Positions 34,536 through 45,213 of a stretch of 64,000 nt of DNA are shown here, one piece after another (position 1 is the stretch's first letter; the number at the start of each line of letters is the position of its first letter). This DNA is from Pyropia yezoensis (lineage: Eukaryota; Rhodophyta; Bangiophyceae; Bangiales; Bangiaceae). The translations under genes were made by a program, and so were the position numbers. Location of the stretch: NCBI GenBank assembly GCA_009829735.1, contig CM020620.1, positions 23,658,020 to 23,722,019 of the forward strand. The letters run 5' to 3'. The notes under the pieces are model-generated. The model had not been told where the DNA came from. It searched no databases and saw only the letters and a program-made list of their open reading frames with translations.

Positions 34536-35647
34536 GGCGCGGGGGCGATGGGGGGGGGGGGCAAGAGAGGAGAGCGGGCGGGGGACGGACCGCGGGAGGG
34601 GCAGGGAGGGTGGGGAGGTCGGGGCCCACAAACCCCACCGCAATGGTTGCCGCGGCCAGGACCGCGGGGAGGGGGAGAAGAGGGGACTGGCGATGGGACC
34701 CTCTTGTATTTAGCGCCGCCGCGAGGTCAGCGCCACGACGACGGCGGCGATACGCGGGCAGGGGGGCGAGCGGGCAGCGGCACGGTTGGGGCGTGGCCGC
34801 CAGACGCCCCGCCCACCCCCCGCCCTTTGCCAGTTGTCGCGCAGGAGGGGGTGTGGGCGCACGGGCGGGCTGGGGGGGATGCGAGCGGCGGTTGCCGGCC
34901 GCGGGGGACGCGGCGAGGGAGGGCAGCTGCAGTCTAGCCAGCACGGTCACGTGGGGGGAGGGTGGGGGGAGGGTCGGCCTGGCCAGCAGGAACGTCGGCG
35001 GTGGTCCAGTTTCGACGGTGGCGTGCGGTTTGTGGGGGGCAAGGTGCCTGCGCCGACCACGCCGCCACCGCGCCGTGGGGATCAGGCCACGTGTCACGTA
35101 CGATGGGAGAAACGGTGAAAAGAGATCTGTCCGCTCTCGTCAAAATCCACCATGTCCGTGGACGACCATGCTGTATTTCACGTCAGTACCCAGTGTGTAC
35201 TTGAACGATGGACGGCAGTCCACAAGAGGCGCGTGTCTGAGAACCGACGTCTCTTCGACGAACAGGCGACAAAGATGCGAGGCAACGTACAACACACGCG
35301 ATCATACACAGGAAGCAACCAAGCGAAACGCTTACGAAACGCAGCACATCAAGGATACGCCACGCCCGCCTGAAGATAAGGCTGGGCGTCGACGACAAAC
35401 AAGCCACAACACGGAGAAACAAAAAACAAGAACTACACCCTGCCACAACACAAGAAAAAGCCCACAATCAAGAGCGGCCAACAGTCTCCAATGGCACGGG
35501 CACCAGCGCGTACACAATAATCGCCCAGAAAGACGCACATAAACAGCCCTCGACCGCTCGTCCCCAACCCCAGTTACCACCTACCACCGCTCCTCAACCC
35601 TCCTCGCTGGTCTCCATCCAGCAATCAACCCCAGACCCGACCACACA
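34536..35647. other. Intergenic, ABHD-like gene upstream region
   Basis: No gene supported. The left half is GC-rich and should hold the hydrolase promoter; 35100-35560 is unusually A/C-rich on the plus strand and less GC-rich. Confidence 0.45.
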
Positions 35648-36934
35648 TCAAGTGGCCTCTGGGAAGGGTGTGGTGCCAAAATCACCCATGACGGCCTCCC
35701 CGCCGCCGCCGCCGCCCTCCCCTCCCTCTGGGGCGTTGAGTGTGGCGGCAACCGCACCATCGCTGCCCGCGGCCTCGCCCCCTTCCAGACCCCCACCGTC
35801 GAGCATGGGCGAGTTGGCCACAGCCTGGGCAGCCAGCCCCACCGGCTTGGTACGCTTGACGGTGGGCATCACCGCGTCGACGCCCGCGTGCTTGGCCACC
35901 AACTCAAGCCGCTGCTCTCGGTTGAGTGACTTCCACAACGCCACCTCCACTGACCGCGGCCGGGTGAGGTACGTCTTGGGACGGCCGGCCCCACTGTGAT
36001 TGCCGCCGCCGCTGCCACCACTTCCACCCACGGGGGGTGTGTCCATGTCGGCCGACACTGCGCCCGTCGACAGTGGCGCACCGCCCGCACCGCCGCCACC
36101 ACCATCCTCCATCACATTCGCAGCCGCGGCCGCCGCAGCGACCGCTGCATTGGCGATCATTGCCGCCTCATCGCCCGCAGCGGGCGCGCCGCCGGGGCTG
36201 GCAGCCGGCGCCGCAGCAGCCGCCGGTGCCGGCGCCGCCACCGCCGGGTCGAGCTTCGCCCGCTTGGGCGCCCCCACAACTGCGTTGTACTGAGACACAG
36301 TCTCAAGCCGCTGCTCACGGGTAAACGACTTCCACGTCTCACGGTCCACGCCCGTGGGGCGGAGGAGGTAGGGCGCACGCTTGCGCGTCACCGGCTCGGT
36401 GCCCGGAGTTGTCCCCGGCGTAGACGCTGGGGTGTGGCCAGACGGAGTTGTGGCAGTGGTAGCGCCAACATGTGCTTGCTCGGCCGAGAAAGACAGCCGT
36501 CGCTGCTCCGTCGCCGCCGGGCTGGCGTCGTAGCCCGCGGCCACCGACGTCTGGGGCACCGCCGCAGCGGCGGCCGTATAGTCGGGCTGTCCATTGACGC
36601 CCAGTCCCGGCGTGGCCACGTGCACCTTGGTCCGTACCAGAGGCGCCCAAGCATGGCGGAGAGCGGCCGAAAAGGCGTCGCGGGCAGCCGGCGTACCCGC
36701 CCGCATGCCGTCGAGGGACTCGTGCAGCCGCGCCCATACCACATCCGAGTTGTCCGTCAGGTTGGACAACTGCACATGCGCACGCGCACCGCCAGCGGCC
36801 GTCTCAAACGCTTGCGCAGCCTCAAGCAGCCGCAGCGCCGCCACCGACGCCGTGTCCAGCCGGTGCTCGGGCACACCCAGCGCCTTGACGCGGCGGCCAA
36901 CCAGGTTGGCCGCCGCCCCGTCAAGGGAGGCCAT
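35648..36934 (-). CDS. Unrecognised protein with a duplicated WKSxxREQRLE motif
   Basis: I do not recognise the family. From ATG 36934 (MASLDGAAANL) the protein is 428 aa. The first ~110 residues look folded and helical. Then come Thr/Pro-rich and Ala-rich linkers holding two copies of a motif of about 45 residues. Copy 1: YLLRPTGVDRETWKSFTREQ followed by RLETV. Copy 2: YLTRPRSVEVALWKSLNREQ followed by RLELV. Each is preceded by basic residues and followed by a short KR-containing patch. The pattern YLxRPxxVxxxxWKSxxREQRLExV is stronger than chance and suggests a small helical module, perhaps protein- or nucleic-acid-binding. Low-complexity Gly/Glu sequence ends the protein. It points away from the THOC1-like gene across a 2-kb gap. 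Confidence 0.7.
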   Translation of the reverse strand: MASLDGAAANLVGRRVKALGVPEHRLDTASVAALRLLEAAQAFETAAGGARAHVQLSNLTDNSDVVWARLHESLDGMRAGTPAARDAFSAALRHAWAPLVRTKVHVATPGLGVNGQPDYTAAAAAVPQTSVAAGYDASPAATEQRRLSFSAEQAHVGATTATTPSGHTPASTPGTTPGTEPVTRKRAPYLLRPTGVDRETWKSFTREQRLETVSQYNAVVGAPKRAKLDPAVAAPAPAAAAAPAASPGGAPAAGDEAAMIANAAVAAAAAAANVMEDGGGGGAGGAPLSTGAVSADMDTPPVGGSGGSGGGNHSGAGRPKTYLTRPRSVEVALWKSLNREQRLELVAKHAGVDAVMPTVKRTKPVGLAAQAVANSPMLDGGGLEGGEAAGSDGAVAATLNAPEGGEGGGGGGEAVMGDFGTTPFPEAT

Positions 36935-38921
36935 CGTGAATGGACGGGGGAGGGGGCAGCAGAGGGGACGCCCACCAAAGAGGGAGGGCTGAGGACGGCA
37001 GTCCGGCGAGCCAGGTGCAGACCGCGCAGACCAAGGCAGCCGCGGTAGCCGACTCTGTCGACAGAAGGTGGACACCAACCAGCACAGGTGCTCCGCACAG
37101 ACCACCCCCGACGACGACGAGGCCAGCACAGGCGTCGCCAACCCCGGCGAGGCTCCCGGCAACGGGCGGTGGGTCGCCTGAAACGGCAGGCCCACGGCAC
37201 CCGGCCCACCCGCCCGCCCGCCCGCCCGCCCGCCCGCCCGCCCCACCCGCCCGCGCCCGCGCACTCGCACCCCGAGAGCCCGCGCAGTTGACCCGCGCCA
37301 AAGCAAAGTCGCGACCGAAACGGTGTGGGTGGGGGAGTTGGGGCGGGTTGCGCGGTTTGGTGGCGCTCGACCAGAGCGCAAACCGGCCCTCGTGAAAGTG
37401 GGCGGGTGGGTTGGTGAAACGGAACGATGTTGTCTTTGGCGGGGGGGGGGCGGGGTTGGGGTGAAGGCGAGGAGTTGGGTGGGGCCGGAGCTGCTTGCGC
37501 GCGCGCGCCAAATCATAAAAGGTGCGAAAACGGGTCAGTTGAGGGGGGTGGGGGGCGGGTTGGGCCACACGAAGAAAGGCCGAAGTTGGTGGGCGCGCGG
37601 TCGACACTCGTCTGGTGATGTGGGTGCGTGGGGGGGGGTGCGCTGCGTGGGGAGTTGTGGTGGCTCCTCCCCGTCGTTTGGCCGTGCCCCAAACGCGCGC
37701 GCGCGCACTTTCGCAGCGCGCTGCTGGCCCACACGCCGCCACGTCGCCCGCAAACGCCGCCAGCCGGGACCGCCAAAATCGGGCGCGGTCGCCACCCCTC
37801 CCCCCCCCACCCAAAAAGAGCCTGGCGGAGGGGTGGAGGCCGCTGCACCCGCGAGGGCCCGCCACCCGCCCCTCTCGGCACGTTGCCGACAGTGCCGAGC
37901 TGGGGCCCCGACACAAAAAGAGAGAACATGACGACGGAGACGCGGGGGACAAGACACAAAAAAAATAGAAAGTGAGACGAGACAACACGCGCTCCCTCTC
38001 CCCTGTCCGGACCTGCCGGAATTGAGTGCCACGCGCACGGGCCCGGAGGTCGGGAACAACCAACCAGCGGAGGTGGTGGCGGGCGAGCAACCGGGTGGTC
38101 GGCTGGTTGGTGCAATTCGATGCGACGGGCCACGCATGCCCGCGAGGGTGCCAAAACCCGCCCCACGGCCACGTCGAGCGCGCGACCAGCCAGCCGCTTT
38201 TGTCGGTCGACCCGCAGGGGTTTGGCGTGGCGCCCCAGAAGCGCCCCTGGAGCAGGGGGCCCCCCACGATACGGGGCCCTCTGCCGATCGAGTGGTGGAA
38301 AAAGCGCGAGCGCGCAAGCGCGGGCAGTCGAGAATTGCGCCGGCTCACAAGTCAAGGGTGGGAAGTGCCCGCAAAGTGTGTGAACAGTACGCTTCGCCCT
38401 GCTCTTGTGCCTGTGCGAAGGGTGGTTGGCCCAGGCCAGCTGCACGCGCGACAGAAAAAATCTATTCGTGACTCGGTCCAGATCTTGTCTTGTCTTGCCG
38501 TTGCTTACACTAGCCGAAAGTGGTCTTCGCAACTTACTTACCCACGAGAGTCGTACAGGCTGTGAAAGCATTGCTGAATAAAAAAAAATCAGTTGAAAAA
38601 AATGATAAACTGATAAAGACTCGAGGCGGCTCAGCCTGACGTCATGCGCTTCGATTGGCAGTGCACTCCCTCGTCAGTCCGCAGGAGAAACATTGTATTG
38701 TTCTTAACTGAGAGTATTCGACAAATGGATGAACTGGGCGAAACATCCAGCCCATCACCTGGCCTCCTCATCGGTAGCGCCCCGTCGTCTTCACCCCCCC
38801 CCCCTCCATCCATCGCCCGCCTATCGTTCTCTTCACCTCCCCTTTACCCCGCCGACGTTCCCTCGTGCAGCGCTTTTCCCGCCTCCCACTCCCTTTTCGC
38901 GCCCCTCCCCCCTCTTGTTCG
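36935..38921. other. Intergenic between divergent unknown gene and THOC1-like gene
   Basis: About 2 kb without a supported gene. It contains a (CCCG)n tract at about 37206-37255 and an A-rich patch at 38575-38625. About 38780-38921, in front of the THOC1-like start, is strongly C/T-rich. Confidence 0.5.
37206..37255. repeat. (CCCG)n microsatellite
   Basis: About ten consecutive CCCG units with slight decay at the right end. Confidence 0.85.
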
Positions 38922-39163
38922 ATGGCCACTCCAGAACGCCCGCCCTTGACCACGCTGTTTGCCGATGCGCTCCAGCACATCCCGGCGTCTGCCGCCGCCT
39001 TGGCCGCTGCCGTCCGCGCGACCGCAGCGGCGGCGGCATCGGCGGGCGCCTCCGCTGGTGCGATTGCCGCCGCGGCAGACGCGGTGATGCGGCGGCGCCT
39101 CAACGCTGCCATTGCAACTGCCGCGGCCGCTGCCGCGGTCGCGGTAGACGAAGCTGAGGATGC

Positions 39164-39200
<37 letters not shown>

Positions 39201-41081
39201 TCTGTCGTCACAGAACCGGGCGGCCCCAGCCCCCCCCCCGTCATCCCTCCCCCCCCTCGGCCCGTCTGCGCCCCCCTCGCCGCCGCTATGGAGAAGTGGG
39301 AGGCGCCTGGCGGCCCCGCCGCGCACCTCGACGCCATCTTTTTGCTCTCCACCCCCGCCCCCGACGCCGCGGTGGTGCTCCCCGCCACCTCCCCCGGCCT
39401 TTCGGTGGAGGCGGCGGTGGCGGCCGTCGCGCCGGGCGCCGAGGCGGCCGCGTTGGCGGCGGTGCTCGTGCGCCGGGCGCCGGCGCTGGCGGCGCTCACC
39501 GGGGGGGGCTCCCACCTCCACCTCATCCGCAGCCTGGTTGGCCTCGTCGACCGGGCGCGGTGGGGGCGGGGGTGCGCCGTCGATGGCGGTGTCGCCGCAG
39601 GCGCCGCCGCCCTCCTTGCCGCCGCGGTCGTGCGGGGAAGTGACCCCAGCTGGGCCACCCCGCGGTTGATGGTGGCTGCGGATATGGTGGCTGCGGTGGG
39701 CGTCGCCGTGCGGGACGTGGGGCCGCTCCAGCCGTCGGTCGGGGAGGTGGCGGACGCCGCCTCCACCACCGCCGCCACCACCCTTGCCGAGGCGGTGGGG
39801 ACGCTCCTCTCCGCGTCGGCGCGTGCACCGGCTCTGGCCGCCCCCGACGCGGACGTGCGGCCAGTGCTGGCCGCCGTGGCCACGATTCTGTCGGAGGTGG
39901 AGCGGGCGGGGACGCCCGCCGACGCCGACCGCCCTGCATCGGGGGGGACGCCTGGCCGTGAGGGCGGCCGCGGCGACCGGGGTAGCAAGCGCCGCCGCTC
40001 AGACGCAGACGCCCCTGCCGGCGCACTGGTCGGCGATCGCGGGGCCGGGGCGGCCGCCGCCGGTGCGGGCACCGCCGGCTGGGATGACGTCCCGTCGCTG
40101 GTGCCGCCGACCATGGCGCGACCGACCCTGGTGTCGGCGGCGGTGGCGGCGCGCGGGCCCGCCCTTGCGGCGCTGCTGGTGCAGGCGCTTCTGCTGCTGC
40201 GCCACCTGGGGGGGGGGGGCACCGCCGCGGCCGACGGCCCCGTCGCCACGCCGCGCGCGGCAGCGGTGGCCGCCACGCCGGGCTGGACAAACGGCCGCCG
40301 CAAGGGCAGCAAGCAGGTATGTGGCCTGGGAATCGGGGGGAGGGAGGGGGGCGGCAGTCGCTGGATGGGTGTTTGGCCCACCCGAGGAGGCGGGTGCGGG
40401 GTGTACTGGTCGCTGCGCGAGGGTCGAGGGGCGGTGGGCGCCCCGCGCACGCACAGAGCCACCACGCGCGCTGCGGCGCAGTCGCGCCGTGGATCCTGAT
40501 CCTGTCCACTCATGTGAATGTACGGACGCCCCGCTGTCTTTGCACGGCCCCCCTTGCTGTTGCCTTCCCTCGCCCTGTTGCATGTCCTGCCCCTGCCCCC
40601 CCCCCCCTTCCCCTCCTCACCACTGCTCACAACAGACACCACTCCCCGCAGACGAGCCCCCTTCCCCAGGCGCCCTCCACCGCCGCGTCCTCGCCGCCCT
40701 GGCTGCCACACACCCGCCCACCGCGGCGGCGGTGGCGGTTGCCGCGGGCGGCGACGGCCCCTACACCGTCTGGGCGACTGCCAAAGCCCAGCGGCCGTAC
40801 GAGCGGGCGCCGGCCGTGGCAGTGGCGGCCACCGACGCCGCCGTCGGCGCTGCCGCCGGCGCGGCCTCCCCCGGTGGCGCCACCGTCTGCGGTCACAGCC
40901 GCCGTCGACTGCTCCACGCGGCGGGCGGCGCTCTCCTCGGCGGTGCAGGGGCGCCCATGCCCCGCGACCGCCGGCTCGCCGCCCTCCGCGCGCCGTCGCC
41001 GGCGGTGATGGCGGCAGCGTCACCCGCACCTGCGCCGACGCTGGCGGCGGCGGCGGCCGCCGCCGCCTCGGTGTCGGCATC

Positions 41082-41119
<38 letters not shown>

Positions 41120-41310
41120 CAACAGCAACGACAACGACTGCGCCGGCGGTCGAAGTGGCAGACGCCTCTGCCGCCGCGGGGGAGGGGGGCGCGCCCGACG
41201 CGTGGCGGCGGCTACGGCTGCTGCGTGGGCGGGATGTGGGCGCTATGGCCGCCGTCGCCGCGGGCGTGGCGGGCGTGGGCAGGCCGCGGGGGGCGGCGGG
41301 GGCTGCGTAA
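38922..41310 (+). CDS. THOC1: THO complex subunit 1 (THOC1/HPR1)-like, two exons
   Basis: THOC1 is a core of the THO/TREX complex coupling transcription to mRNA export. Exons are 38922-40316 and 40636-41310; the donor is GTATGT and the acceptor is the AACAG at 40631-40635, the one keeping the frame. Total 689 aa. The match is distant: residues near 425-440 (ALLVQALLLLRHL) followed by a basic patch and, after the intron, ALHRRVLAALAATHPP with a later GPYTVWATAK resemble the THOC1 region 'LVQ-LI-F-YL ... V..LL....PdG..F'. Near the end DAWRRLRLLRGRDVG resembles its W-RALRLL segment. Long Ala-rich stretches reduce certainty. An unrelated Ala-rich helical protein is the alternative; the gene itself is well supported by the frame-keeping intron. 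Confidence 0.45.
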
Positions 41311-41616
41311 GGTGGCGACCACGGTGCTCACAGGGAGGGGGTGAGGCAGGGGGGGGGGTGCTGGGTGCGGCGTGTACCCTATACTCCGAGCCTGTTTCCC
41401 AGCATGTCTCCTAGCATGTGTCTGTCCATTAGTTGAGCCAAGAGGCCTTTTCTTATATAGCCACCTGGAATGGCAACCGACTGCTTGGAGCATCGGGGTG
41501 AACACACGCCTGCAGTGACGGGAGTTTTGGAGGGGGAGTTTTTAAGCTCGAGGCTCGAGTCATGAAGGCCGACGGGCGGCCCTGGGCAGCTTGCAGGAAG
41601 AGGGCTGTATAGTTGC
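41311..41616. other. Intergenic THOC1-like gene to broken LRR gene
   Basis: Nothing recognised. Confidence 0.4.
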
Positions 41617-42654
41617 ATGGCATGCCTCCTGCTCCTGGAAGCCCCCCCCCCCCCCCTTTGTGATCCACTAATGTCCCCGCCCTCGCATGCTCTGCCGCCC
41701 CAGCCGTCCCCCTTGCCTCCTTCCCGCATATCCCAGCCTACTGATGCCCCTCTGTTCGACCCCTTCGCATTCCTAGAGTGGGATCGGGTCATAGCGGCCC
41801 CGCCCATGCGGCTTATGGACCTGGATGACGACTCATTTGGCCTCATTGCCGAGCTTTCTTGGGACGGCAGCCCGGCAGGGGGCCTGCTCGGCGCCTGCCA
41901 CCGCGCGCAAACAGTGGGCACCGCTGCTCTGCGCTCCGTGTGCTTGTCGATGAACAAGCGGGGTGGAAGGCGGTCCATGCTCGAGGACGCACACACGGCT
42001 GGTCTGACTTTGGATGTGAGAGCCCCACTGACAGCGTGGGTGTCGGTCGTGCTGCGCTTTTTGAACCGCGCCACCAGGCTCTCCAATGTCATCCTCGATG
42101 AAGATGCAGAGCCATTCCCTTTCGCTGAGCGGGCGGCAGTGTGGGAGCGGATTGGGGAGGGGCTGCGGGGCCACCCACTGCGGGTGTTGGATGTGACGGG
42201 CTCCGCTCTTGCGGCGCTCGCTTCCCGCGGGGCAACAGCGCGCCCTTTAAGGGAGCTCGGGCTCTTTTCGTGGCCTCTAGAGAGAGAGGCACCAATTGAA
42301 GCGTCTCTAGCAGCGGTGGCACCATCCCTGGATATGTTGCTGGGGTTGGGCGGCGCATGGTTTTACGATCCAGACGTTCTATTTAGTCGCGGCCGGCGGA
42401 ATACCGCGCCATAGAGAGATGGTCCTGTGGGGGTTTTTCCCGTCTACTGAGGACGTAGCAGGCCTTGCGACCGCCTGTCCTCTGCTCGAGACTCTGGTAC
42501 TCGAAGGCTGTGTTGAGGACGGTGTGGGGCACGAGTAGAGTCGGGCATACGGGCGTCTGCTGCACCTCAAATGCTTTGAGTGGGAGCACACGGTCAATGA
42601 CATGATCCATGGACATGGACATGGATCCTGAGGCCCGTTCGCAGTTGCAATCGG

Positions 42655-43492
42655 CGTGACGGTATATGCGCGTAACGCCGACCTGATTGGCTGTGCCCGT
42701 CCCGACGGTATACCGCAGTATAAACATACGCGGGCGCGCCGCGTATGTTTATACCGCGGTATACCGCGGTATACACTGCAGACGGCAATACTTGCAGCTA
42801 CCAAATTGCGATCAGCGATGAAATTCCTTGAGACAACTCTTTGGCCAGCGTGCTGTCATTGAAATTTGTCACTCAAGGGGTGGCACGCGCAGATGCGCCG
42901 GGCAGGGGTAGAGTTCACAGCGTCCACAACGTCCCACAAGGCGCGGTACAAAGTGGCTGGATGCGCTCCAAACGCCGCGCAAATGTCTATGTAGCTACCG
43001 CCGCCCAAGTAGCGCAGGGCCATAGCCGCACGAATCTCCGCCGAGAAGCCTCAACGCGGCAAGCGAGGGCGCAGGACATCGACCAGGCCGTGGAACGTGC
43101 TCTCGGACATGCGCACAGCGCGTGGAAAGAGGGCGCCGTAGCGAGCCCAGACGTGGGAAAAAGGAACAGAAGTGTATTGAAAGGGGTCCGAGAGAATACC
43201 ACGGCGAGCATGTAGGGCGCCACCTACCGAAGTCACAAACGCACTCGCACGCCAGATAGGAGTGGGGTCCATGATGCTGTTCGCCGCGCCGTGGACGGTG
43301 GATGGTCTCCGGTGGCATCCGACTTGGGCAGGGCTGGCAAACACCCCGCTCTTCTTCTAGTCACACTCATTTGTGTCTGTCAATCTCAAGGAATCTGGAG
43401 AATGTGTAGAATACTTATGTACATGGTATAACGTATACAGCGACCCTGTCTAGTTTCTTTCGCAGCTTTTATACCGTTTATACCGTCGTCAC
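42655..43492 (-). mobile_element. Decayed PIF/Harbinger-like transposon fragment
   Basis: The minus strand from 43344 encodes MSESTFHGLVDVLRPRLPR, then a stop, then in the same frame AEIRAAMALRYLGGGSYIDI and FGAHPATLYRALWDVVDAVN. This is the N-terminal helix-turn-helix region typical of Harbinger transposases (STF..L...L.P... ALRYLA.G....I...FGVS.STV.R...). No DDE catalytic part remains. Possible ends are GTGACGGTATA at 42656 and its near inverse TATACCGTCGTCAC at 43479, but boundaries are not firm. The fragment separates the two halves of the broken LRR gene. A large palindrome sits near its left end. Confidence 0.6.
42707..42765. repeat. 59-nt near-perfect palindrome (hairpin)
   Basis: Arms GTATAAACATACGC and GCGTATGTTTATAC flank an AscI-type GGCGCGCC core. 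The arms extend outward as GGTATACCGCAG / CGCGGTATACC with a single mismatch. It lies at the left end of the Harbinger-like fragment. Confidence 0.85.
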
Positions 43493-44272
43493 ACGTGACG
43501 GTACGCGAACTGCGAACGGGCCTGAACAATGCTCGTGGGTGCAGGAGCTGGGCGAGATACTCGCGGGGCGCACCCTCCAGTCTCTGAACCTCTATGAGAT
43601 GAGGAACTAGCCGCTTGATGTGGGCGTGAGCCTGGCAGACTCCCTCTTGAGCGCTGCCACCCTGCCGGCTTCTTTGCACATTCATGGCGCGCGCTTGTCA
43701 GGAGCGGACGCAAGGCGGCTTGTCGCTGACCCGCGGACGGTTCATGACCTGGACGCCCTTTCACTACCACCCTTGTTGCTTCCCCCCTCGTGGATGGCGG
43801 ACCTCGGACAGTTTCCACGACTACGCTCACTTTCCCTTACCTTGGTGCTCTGCGACGTCCCTTCCGAGGCATGGCGCCGGCGCCATGGGTGGGTCTTCCC
43901 TCGTTGAAGCTCCTGACCGTCCAGCTCAGGTGGGGGGTCGGGCTGCGGGGGGACGAGGCCGGGGATGTGAATGAGGCGGCGCCCCCGTTGCCCATCGTGG
44001 GGTGGGTGGCGGGTAGCGTGGCCGTATCGCACTGCCAAGTCACCCTCAAGGAGCTGCGGCTGAAGGGCCGTTTTTTCAGCGTCCTTCCTGAGGGAGTGTG
44101 CGCTTTCGCACCGCTCGCCTGTGTCCCCCGCTTGCGCTCCTTGGCACTGGACTTCAGGCCGCCTCACACAGCTACGAATCAGCGCTTGACGAATGGTTCT
44201 CGCACCACCCCAGCCGAGAAGGCTGCGCTCCGTGCCCTCCTCCCCTGTGTGTCAGTTCAAGTGTTGGAGTGA

Positions 44273-45213
44273 GGTGGGCGGCAGGCGGCGGGGGGGTGGC
44301 GCGGTGTGCCCGCGTCATCAAACCAGGGGGGGTGCCACCCCTTCGCCCCCTCTCAAGGCCGCCACGGCGGCGGCGCTCGCCCCGTGGAGGTGGGGGGGGG
44401 AGCGCGAGTGCCAAGAGAGGTGGCGTCCATCGCAAGGAGCCTTCCGCACGCGACGCGGCCGCAGGACCGACGATAGCGAGCGGCTGAGCCAAGGGCAGTA
44501 GCGGCTGCTGGGAGAACAGCAGCGTGTGTGATAGGTAGGTGAAAGCCCAAAAAACTACAACGAAGTGGAGGGCACGGAGCATGCGTGAGGAATGTGCCTT
44601 TCTATATACATAGATATATGTGTATTTATATATCGTTTTTTTTTCTCACGCACCCAAGGTTCTTCGTTTGCACAAGTGCGGGACGCTCTGACGTTCTTGG
44701 TGGGCATTTCATTGGTTGAAGCAGACCGCCTCAACCAATGAGATCCCTCTATTATCTTGAACGATCGGTTCAGTGCATGCTACTATAGCTACTGGGGATT
44801 TAGCTTTAAGCTATCTATCTGTTGAAGGGCGAGCCAGCGCCATTCTTGCAGGTCTCCCTGTCCCCGCCACTCTCTTCGCGACACCTGCCCATGTATTGTC
44901 ACGTGCATGCTAGCAACATACCGGTTTGTGTCATTCTGTCCTGACGCCCCTGCTGCTTGCCTTCCCCTGCCTCCTTTCTCTCTCCCGGCCCTTGCCTTTC
45001 CTCCCTCCCCCTTGCTTCTTCCCATTCCCCTCTCCTTCCACGCCGCGTTCTTCTCCTCGCCTCCCCTCTCGTTCACTTTTTTCTCCCGACCCCCTGCTTC
45101 CTCTCCCCCAGCTCTCCATCTTATTGTATTCTCCGCTCCCTTCCCCATTTCAACGGACCGCCACCCGCTGCCTCCTCTGCCTTCATCCCCCACTCCCTTT
45201 CCCGGACGCTGCC
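44273..45213. other. Intergenic, SF3A2 upstream region
   Basis: No gene. An AT-rich stretch at about 44600-44645 (repeated TATATA) is unusual in this genome. From about 44945 to the SF3A2 ATG the plus strand is almost entirely C/T, a presumed leader. Confidence 0.55.
44709..44741. promoter_or_regulatory. Inverted CCAAT pair upstream of SF3A2
   Basis: TCATTGGTTGA (44709-44719) and its exact inverse TCAACCAATGA (44731-44741) are separated by 11 bp, about 470 bp before the SF3A2 start codon. This is the second inverted CCAAT pair in a promoter position in this window. NF-Y binding is inferred. Confidence 0.5.

Larger units (their letters stand above)
41617..44272 (+). pseudogene. Broken F-box-like / leucine-rich-repeat gene, split by a transposon fragment
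   Basis: The first part (41617-42414, 265 aa) has an F-box-like segment (MRLMDLDDDSFGLIAELSWD then CHRAQTV) and LRR-like strands such as LRVLDVTGSALAAL. After its stop, LRR sequence continues in another frame (LATACPLLETLVLEGC, about 42450-42540), then stops. Right of about 43490 LRR-type sequence resumes (LQSLNLYEM, FPRLRSLSLTL), changes frame near 43860 and continues as LKELRLKG and VPRLRSLALDF to TGA 44272. Several frame changes and stops, plus an inserted transposase fragment between the halves, indicate a pseudogene. Alternatively two separate short LRR genes with unseen introns. No function can be assigned. Confidence 0.55.

Noticed and set aside
36921-38348. 475-codon minus-strand open frame
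   Set aside because: Overlaps the start of the 35648-36934 gene in another frame; composition Arg/Pro/Ser-rich without conserved blocks.
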